A stretch of DNA of 27,097 bases, taken from positions 1-27,097 of the forward strand of contig CAJUFU010000041.1 of assembly GCA_910585555.1 (NCBI GenBank), read 5' to 3'. Shown one piece after another: positions 22,353 through 27,097 of this stretch. The position numbers and the translations under genes are program-made. Within the stretch, counting starts at the first letter, position 1, and each line of letters opens with the position of its first letter. The notes under the pieces are model-generated. The model saw only the letters and a program-made list of their open reading frames with translations, was not told where the DNA came from and made no database searches. This stretch comes from an uncultured Lachnospiraceae bacterium. Lineage in GTDB: Bacteria; Bacillota; Clostridia; Lachnospirales; Lachnospiraceae.

Positions 22353-25034
22353 TTAATAGTGCATGAAGTCCTTCTCCCGCAGTATAATCATGTCGTCTTC
22401 ATCATATCTTTTCGCCAACAGAACATCCATAAAATGTCCTGGCGTCTTCTTATTTGCATAGGAAATGGCCTCATCCACCAATTCCCTGACCTCGGCAAGG
22501 CTTACTTCGTGGTCGCTTGTCTGTCTGTCCGCAATCCTGGTATGAAGCGCCAAAATGCCAAATTCATCAATGGCATATTCCATCTCCTCCGCATACTGCT
22601 TCGCATACGCCACCAGCGATTCATTATCAAGCGGCTCAATGTCCACACGCAGATTAAAGTTATTAGACAGGGCTGCATGATCTGACAACAACTGGTTGAT
22701 ATTCTGTTTCGTATCCACCATGATGAGTAAAAGCCCCATATTATCTTTCTCTAGAAACTTAATCATCTTAGATACCGTCTCCGGTCTTAATTTAGACGGT
22801 CTGTCAATGATCAGCGCTCCGTTATCCAGTCTGCCAAAAGTAGCCGCAACATCTTTCTTATTCAGAACCGGTCCCTCTATCTTCGCCACTTTACCGGAGA
22901 AATTACCATCGTTATACTGCATCTCGCGAATCAGCGCCTTAGCCAGATCGAGAGCCATATCCTTTTCTTCGCCGCTGACAAGCACATTCCCCGTACAGGA
23001 AGCCAGGCTCATATTATCAAGCACATTTACAAGCTGTTTCCTGGATTTGCGGTGATGGACAAACTGTCCGAAAAGCTCCTGTTCCTCTGTTGTCAGATCG
23101 CGGACTTTCGGTCCTGTCTCCTCTACCGGTTCTTCCACTGGTTTCGGCTTTCTGTGAGGCGGCCTCTTGGGCCCTCTCTTTCCGGCACGCTCTCTAACCG
23201 GCTCCTCTTCCGCAGCCTCTTCTTCAACTACGGTTTCTTCTTCCTGTGTCTCTTGTAATTCCTCCTCCTGAACAAGCTTTTCCTTTTCCGCAGGCTTTTC
23301 TATGGTCTTCTCAGACACCGGTTCTTCATCCTCCGGAATAATTACTTTCTTAACCTTCGGTTTCTTACCGGACTCTTTCATGATAGCCGCCATGAAAGCC
23401 TTCTCTAATTCCTCTAAAAGACCATTTTTGGTGGCCTCATCAAAGTTCGCAAATAAACGGCCCGTCTGCGCCATGATATGCTGACGGACATCCTCCATAC
23501 GCTTCTCTTCGTTGGTCTTCTTCACCTGCTCCCACTCAGCCATGATATCATCGATGCTGAGCTGGCCGGTGATCTGCTTCTCCATCTTCTCTGCTTCGGG
23601 AATCACCAGACTGATCTGCCCGTCATATTCCTGGGATAACATTTTATCGTATTCCGTCGGCTTCGTGTTCAAAGGTGTGAGAACACCTGTAGCCGCACCC
23701 GGTATCTGTCCTGCCTGTCTTTGGGCCGCCTGGGCGCGCAGTGCCGCCTGTTGAAGCCGCTCGGCTTCCTTTTTCATCTGCTCTATAATCTGCTGTGCGT
23801 CAAAGAACAGTGAATCCTCCTGCGAGGTCTCCTCGGGTTCCGCCTTTATCTCCCCCGTCTCTACCGTTGGCAGCTTAGCCGTCTCCTGCAAGAGAGGTGC
23901 AATGATAGACTCTGTGATAGATAAGCCTTCATCCTCTTCCTCTGCTAAACCATCCTGAACCTGCTCCTCCCCTTCCGGTTCCTCCTCAAGAAATGCATCT
24001 TCTTCGTCAGGCTCATCATAATCTTCTTCCGGCAAGTCATCTGGCTCGTCTTCTTCGTAAGACTCGTCATAATCCTCTTCCAGCAGATCATCGGCCTCAT
24101 CCTCTTCATAAGGCTCGTCATAATCCTCTTCCAGCAGATCATCAGGCTCGTCTTCTTCGTCCTCTTCATCCGCCAGAACTTCCTTCATGCCCTCCGCCAC
24201 TACCATCTGCAGATTAATGGTATTATACTGCCCCACATCCACAGTCTTTACTTCCGGCAGCTCCGTAGTAGGCGCCGCTAAGACTTCTTCCTCTTCAGCC
24301 TCGTCCTCTTCGTCAGGCTCATAAACCATCTCCTCATTCTCTGACAAATCGTCCGGCTCGTCCTCTTCTTCCGGTAAATCTTCCACCACCGAATCTTCTT
24401 CCACTGCCCCGGCACTCCTGCCTGCAATCCAGCGGTCATATTTCTCCTGCTGATCTTCACTCAAAGGCTGATGCAGCGCCTTTAATTCCAGTGCCTTGAT
24501 GACATATCTTCCCTCTCCAAACCAGAGAAACATCTCATCACATTCCTCTACGCATTTGGTGGTCAGACCAATCCTATGATACAGATAGGCAAGCTCATAT
24601 ACCCATTTCTCTCTGGGCTCGCGCTTCTTGAACTCCTCTAAGACTGCAATCCTCTCCTCCATGCTCACATCCTGTGCTTCATAGAGTTTGTACTGCAGGA
24701 TATACCTGCCCGTATCTTTCGGTGCTATCTGTACAAATTCCTTATAATACTCAATCGCCTGCACATACTCTTCCATTTTGATGGCCAGCTCGCACAGGGA
24801 ATACACAATCAGTCTGCCTGTGGGATGCTTTTCATAAGCCAAAAGAAGAATTTCCTTACTCTCCTGATATCTTCTGTTAATCTTGTATAAATCGCTGATC
24901 GTGCACAGCATCATAATGCTTCTGACTCTGCGCCAGTCCACCGTATCCGCGATTTTAACCGCTTCCGCATACTCTCCTTCTGCTATCAATGCCTTAATCT
25001 CATCGGCACGGACTTTGTATTCATATTTATCCAA
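22353..25034 (-). CDS. TPR-acidic-repeat protein with Walker A-less AAA+-like domain
   Basis: I do not recognise this 893-residue cytoplasmic protein as a named family. Residues 1 to about 205 are TPR-like helical pairs (EGEYAEAVKIAD, KINRRYQESKEILLLAYEKHP, EEYVQAIEYYKEFVQIAP). About 210-375 is extremely acidic, with 17-residue tandem repeats. About 410-660 is charged and helical, with a late basic patch KRGPKRPPHRKPKP. The C-terminal 200 residues look AAA+-like: NVLVSGEEKDMALDLAKAL where a P-loop would be, GALIIDRPSKL where Walker B would be, then LLIMVDTKQNINQLL and a helical lid. The GKT residues are absent. A TTG at 25034, five bases after GAGGTGA, is preferred over GTG at 25043, which overlaps that site. 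It is co-oriented with glgB, 26 bp apart. Confidence 0.72.
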   Translation of the reverse strand: MDKYEYKVRADEIKALIAEGEYAEAVKIADTVDWRRVRSIMMLCTISDLYKINRRYQESKEILLLAYEKHPTGRLIVYSLCELAIKMEEYVQAIEYYKEFVQIAPKDTGRYILQYKLYEAQDVSMEERIAVLEEFKKREPREKWVYELAYLYHRIGLTTKCVEECDEMFLWFGEGRYVIKALELKALHQPLSEDQQEKYDRWIAGRSAGAVEEDSVVEDLPEEEDEPDDLSENEEMVYEPDEEDEAEEEEVLAAPTTELPEVKTVDVGQYNTINLQMVVAEGMKEVLADEEDEEDEPDDLLEEDYDEPYEEDEADDLLEEDYDESYEEDEPDDLPEEDYDEPDEEDAFLEEEPEGEEQVQDGLAEEEDEGLSITESIIAPLLQETAKLPTVETGEIKAEPEETSQEDSLFFDAQQIIEQMKKEAERLQQAALRAQAAQRQAGQIPGAATGVLTPLNTKPTEYDKMLSQEYDGQISLVIPEAEKMEKQITGQLSIDDIMAEWEQVKKTNEEKRMEDVRQHIMAQTGRLFANFDEATKNGLLEELEKAFMAAIMKESGKKPKVKKVIIPEDEEPVSEKTIEKPAEKEKLVQEEELQETQEEETVVEEEAAEEEPVRERAGKRGPKRPPHRKPKPVEEPVEETGPKVRDLTTEEQELFGQFVHHRKSRKQLVNVLDNMSLASCTGNVLVSGEEKDMALDLAKALIREMQYNDGNFSGKVAKIEGPVLNKKDVAATFGRLDNGALIIDRPSKLRPETVSKMIKFLEKDNMGLLLIMVDTKQNINQLLSDHAALSNNFNLRVDIEPLDNESLVAYAKQYAEEMEYAIDEFGILALHTRIADRQTSDHEVSLAEVRELVDEAISYANKKTPGHFMDVLLAKRYDEDDMIILREKDFMHY
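24012..24164 (-). repeat. Three tandem 51-bp units coding an acidic 17-residue repeat
   Basis: Units lie at 24012-24062, 24063-24113 and 24114-24164. Each encodes a variant of EEDEPDDLLEEDYDEPY. The last two units are nearly identical at the DNA level; the first is more diverged. A decayed copy of the same motif (DEPDDLSENEE) lies nearer the N-terminus, around 24320-24370. The in-frame unit length means copy number can change without a frameshift. Confidence 0.85.
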
Positions 25035-25160
25035 GGTGCTCACCTCTTTAACGTACTTTCACGTTTCACTTTATTACACAGTATCTTTATTCAATATTAT
25101 CCACTTTTTTTACTGTTTAAGTTTACCATAGACGCCTGGCAATGTAAATAAAATATAAAG

Positions 25161-25214
25161 AAAAAAGCACCTCCACTTTGGTATCCTATTGTAAGAATAT
25201 ACCAAGATATGGAG
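25161..25214 (-). terminator. Rho-independent terminator of tatD-rsmA
   Basis: On the minus strand CTCCA (25210-25214) and TTGGTAT (25199-25205) pair with ATACCAA (25178-25184) and TGGAG (25171-25175). The two helices are separated by a small internal loop, and the hairpin loop is 14 bases. GTGCTTTTTT follows directly. A further inverted repeat, CAATATA/TATATTG (25221-25243), lies between it and the rsmA stop. The rest of the 231-bp gap before the TPR gene is AT-rich; I see no convincing promoter in it. Confidence 0.75.
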
Positions 25215-25265
25215 ACGCCGCAATATACAATCCCTCTATATTGTACTTATCTTATAAAATCCTTT

Positions 25266-26135
25266 CTACCCCTTCACTCGTCCAAGGCGATTGCTCAACT
25301 CTGCAAACCGTTCTAAAGTAAATGTTTCACCGCGCACCGTTTTCGAAAGTCCCATCTGCCCAAGGACATCTTCCACCTGCTCTTTGGACACCCCCAGATT
25401 GCCTGCGTTTACAAGTCCATTGACAAGTGTCTTTCTGCGCTGGTTAAAAGAAGCCCGGACTATCGCAAAAAGATAGGCCTCGTCCTCCACCTCCACAGGG
25501 GGATTATCATGTCTTGTCAAACGAATGACCGTGCTGTCCACATTTGGCCTTGGCATAAAGCAGGAAGCAGGCACGCGGACCATTACCTCAGGTTTGGCAA
25601 AATATTGTACCGCCAAAGACAAAGCCCCATAGTCTTTGGTGCCCGGCCCCACCTGCATACGGTCAGCCACTTCACTCTGCACCATCACCGTAATACTCTC
25701 CAGGGGAACATGGCTCTCAAACAGCTCCATGATAATCGGCGTGGTAATATAATAGGGGAGATTTGCCACCACTTTAAATGGCCGGTCAATGCCCTGTTCT
25801 TCTGAAAGCTTCTGCAGATCCACTTTCAAAATATCTGCATGTAAAAGGGTGATATTGCCATACGGCGCAAGGGTCTCTTCCAAAATCGGAATCAACTCCT
25901 TGTCAATCTCCACCGCAATCACCCGGCCGGCCGCCTCCGCCAGATGCTGTGTCATCGTGCCGATGCCCGGGCCTATTTCCAGTACACAGTCCTCTTTCGT
26001 AATCTGTGCCGCCTCCACAATCTTGTGTAAAATATTCGTGTCGATCAAAAAATTCTGACCGTATTTTTTCTGCATACGGAACTGGTACTTTTGTAAAACC
26101 TCCGCTGTGTTTTTATAATTACCTAAGTTCGCCAT
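25266..26135 (-). CDS. rsmA: 16S rRNA (adenine1518-N6/adenine1519-N6)-dimethyltransferase
   Basis: RsmA (KsgA) dimethylates two adjacent adenines in the 3' terminal hairpin of 16S rRNA during small-subunit maturation. Motifs are clear: the substrate-side QNFLIDTNIL, SAM-binding motif I VLEIGPGIGTMTQHLAE, catalytic motif IV VANLPYYITTP, and FNQRRKTLVNGL near residue 235. Length 289 is normal. It lies 65 bp downstream of tatD on the same strand and ends before a hairpin terminator. In many Firmicutes the RNase M5 gene (rnmV) lies between these two genes; none is here. ATG at 26135 with GAGGGG upstream. Confidence 0.96.
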   Translation of the reverse strand: MANLGNYKNTAEVLQKYQFRMQKKYGQNFLIDTNILHKIVEAAQITKEDCVLEIGPGIGTMTQHLAEAAGRVIAVEIDKELIPILEETLAPYGNITLLHADILKVDLQKLSEEQGIDRPFKVVANLPYYITTPIIMELFESHVPLESITVMVQSEVADRMQVGPGTKDYGALSLAVQYFAKPEVMVRVPASCFMPRPNVDSTVIRLTRHDNPPVEVEDEAYLFAIVRASFNQRRKTLVNGLVNAGNLGVSKEQVEDVLGQMGLSKTVRGETFTLERFAELSNRLGRVKG

Positions 26136-26200
26136 GAATCTGCCCCTCTTCTCCCCTCAGCCAGCCAAAATTACCACTCATCCTACCAGCTCTATATCAT

Positions 26201-26965
26201 TTATAGACCAAATAACCTTCTGGCATTCGCCTCTGTCATCTCCACCACTTCCTCATAGGAGATTCCCTTCAGCTGCGCAATGGCCTGTGCCACACAGGGC
26301 AGATTCAAAGAGGTGTTACGCTTCCCGCGGTTAGGCTCCGGTGCCAGATAAGGACTGTCCGTCTCTAAAAGAATCTTTTCCATGGGAATATACGCTACCG
26401 CCTCTTTAAGCTTCTTAGCGTTGTTAAACGTGATCACACCGCCGATGCCGAAGTAGAAATCCATATTCAAATACTCCCTGGCCATCTCTTTGGCATAAGA
26501 AAAGCAATGTACCACACCGCCAATCTCTCCCCCATGATGAGCCTGTATGATCTCAAGGGTATCCTTTGCCGCCTCCCTGGAATGAATGATAACAGGAAGT
26601 TTCACTTGCCTTGCAAGCACCAGCTGACGCTCGAACCAGTCTTTCTGCAGAGCAGGCCCCGGTTCCGGCCAGTGATAATCTAATCCAGTCTCCCCCACTG
26701 CCACAATCTTATCCAGGGCACACCATTTTCGCAGTAAAGCAAAGTTCTCCTCATTCAGTTCTCCCACTTCACTGGGATGTACTCCCACTGCCCCATAGAT
26801 AAAGGGGTATTTTTGCGTAAGCGCCACTGTCGCTTTACATCCCGCAAGACTTGCTCCTATATTTATCACTGTGCCAATCCCCTGCCCGTGAAACGAACCG
26901 AGCAACTCTTCTCTATCCTCATCAAACACTTCATCGTCATAATGTGCGTGGCTTTCAAAGATCAT
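26201..26965 (-). CDS. tatD: TatD family metal-dependent hydrolase (DNase-like)
   Basis: A 254-residue TIM-barrel amidohydrolase-superfamily enzyme. Metal-ligand motifs are in order: SHAHYDD (HxH) near residue 5, GVHPSEV near 62, GETGLDYHW near 92 (metal-bridging Glu), IIHSREA near 127, VVHCFSYAKEM near 152, and LLETDSPYLAPEPNRGKRN near 200. Family members act as 3'-5' exonucleases or deoxyribonucleases; the exact substrate here is not shown by sequence. The start ATG at 26965 follows AGGAGGAAAGG. It heads a pair with rsmA, an arrangement common in Firmicutes. Confidence 0.95.
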   Translation of the reverse strand: MIFESHAHYDDEVFDEDREELLGSFHGQGIGTVINIGASLAGCKATVALTQKYPFIYGAVGVHPSEVGELNEENFALLRKWCALDKIVAVGETGLDYHWPEPGPALQKDWFERQLVLARQVKLPVIIHSREAAKDTLEIIQAHHGGEIGGVVHCFSYAKEMAREYLNMDFYFGIGGVITFNNAKKLKEAVAYIPMEKILLETDSPYLAPEPNRGKRNTSLNLPCVAQAIAQLKGISYEEVVEMTEANARRLFGL

Positions 26966-27001
26966 TGTCCTTTCCTCCTGACCAAATTCAAAGTTGTGAA
27001 T

Positions 27002-27030
27002 AATGTATCATTTTGGCTTTCCGATTGCAA
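27002..27030 (-). promoter_or_regulatory. Possible promoter of tatD-rsmA
   Basis: On the minus strand TTGCAA (27025-27030) and TACATT (27002-27007) are 17 bases apart. Start would be near 26995, 30 bases before the tatD ATG. One arm of a 10-bp inverted repeat overlaps the -35. A separate TATAAT at the very edge (27092-27097) could be the -10 of another promoter whose -35 is outside the window. Confidence 0.35.
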
Positions 27031-27080
27031 GTATTAAAAAAATATCATAATTCTTAAATTTTCTTTAAAAAATACTTGCA
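27026..27080. repeat. 10-bp inverted repeat upstream of tatD
   Basis: TGCAAGTATT (27026-27035) and AATACTTGCA (27071-27080) are perfectly complementary across 35 AT-rich bases. One arm overlaps the possible tatD -35 and the other lies 45 bp upstream. This fits paired operator half-sites or a long hairpin. No T tract marks it as a terminator. Confidence 0.5.
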
Positions 27081-27097
27081 TTGTACAAAACATTATA

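Noticed and set aside
24012..24164. Regular repeats considered as a CRISPR array
   Set aside because: Units are contiguous 51-bp copies with no unique spacers, in frame with the protein, and no cas genes are nearby.
23945..24460. Small open frames on both strands across the acidic repeat
   Set aside because: The GAA/GAT/GAG-rich repeat is open in several frames by composition; the translations are low-complexity Met/Lys/Arg or Leu/Pro/His strings.

Overview
The window looks like chromosomal DNA from a motile, spore-forming anaerobic member of the Clostridia, most likely Lachnospiraceae. The evidence is a two-subunit (class I, iron-sulfur) fumarase, a BofA sporulation protein behind a sigma-E-like promoter, a flagellin/FliS pair, a monoderm-type Tad pilus locus without secretin or CpaB, and strong purine-rich ribosome binding sites. 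Almost everything is on the minus strand, so the layout reads best from high to low coordinates. Only one gene, a DUF2508 protein, is on the plus strand. No gene-free stretch exceeds 300 bases, and I see no insertion sequence, prophage, CRISPR array or rRNA. The window holds part of one tRNA.

Right end (about 22.3-27.1 kb): tatD and rsmA (ksgA) form a housekeeping pair ending in a rho-independent terminator near 25.2 kb. Next comes a two-gene unit: a large protein with N-terminal TPR-like helices, a very acidic tandem-repeat linker and a C-terminal AAA+-like domain with no recognisable Walker A motif, then glgB (glycogen branching enzyme) with a Lys/Pro-rich, AT-hook-like N-terminal tail. A strong terminator follows glgB.

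Flagellar block (15.06-20.2 kb): a 1036-residue protein with repeated helical units and a FliK-like C-terminal region, then flagellin, then the flagellin chaperone FliS. The DUF2508 (YaaL-like) gene converges on fliS with a 1-bp gap, and bofA diverges from it.

Tad pilus block (4.3-14.3 kb): a consensus-like promoter, a leader that can fold into a four-way junction, then an unbroken tightly packed operon. It encodes a prepilin peptidase (apparently without an ATG/GTG start), a TadZ/CpaE-like protein with a degenerate P-loop, the TadA ATPase, TadB and TadC platform proteins (TadC with a large inserted outer domain), Flp pilin, a TadG-like DUF5702 protein, a TadE-like pseudopilin fused to two zinc-finger-like repeats, a second prepilin peptidase, a second TadE-like protein, and an FHA-domain protein. 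Together these would process, energise, anchor and regulate a type IVb pilus.

Left end (0-4.3 kb): a rhomboid protease, a flavodoxin-SCP2 fusion, a HIT protein and the two fumarase subunits follow a promoter at about 4.28 kb. The window ends inside a tRNA-Ser(GCU) gene with a perfect TTGACA-N17-TATAAT promoter.

The most notable items are the TPR/acidic/pseudo-AAA protein paired with glgB, the structured leader and non-ATG start of the tad operon, the zinc-finger-bearing pseudopilin, and the large FliK-like protein upstream of flagellin. All functional calls come from reading motifs; no database search was run.
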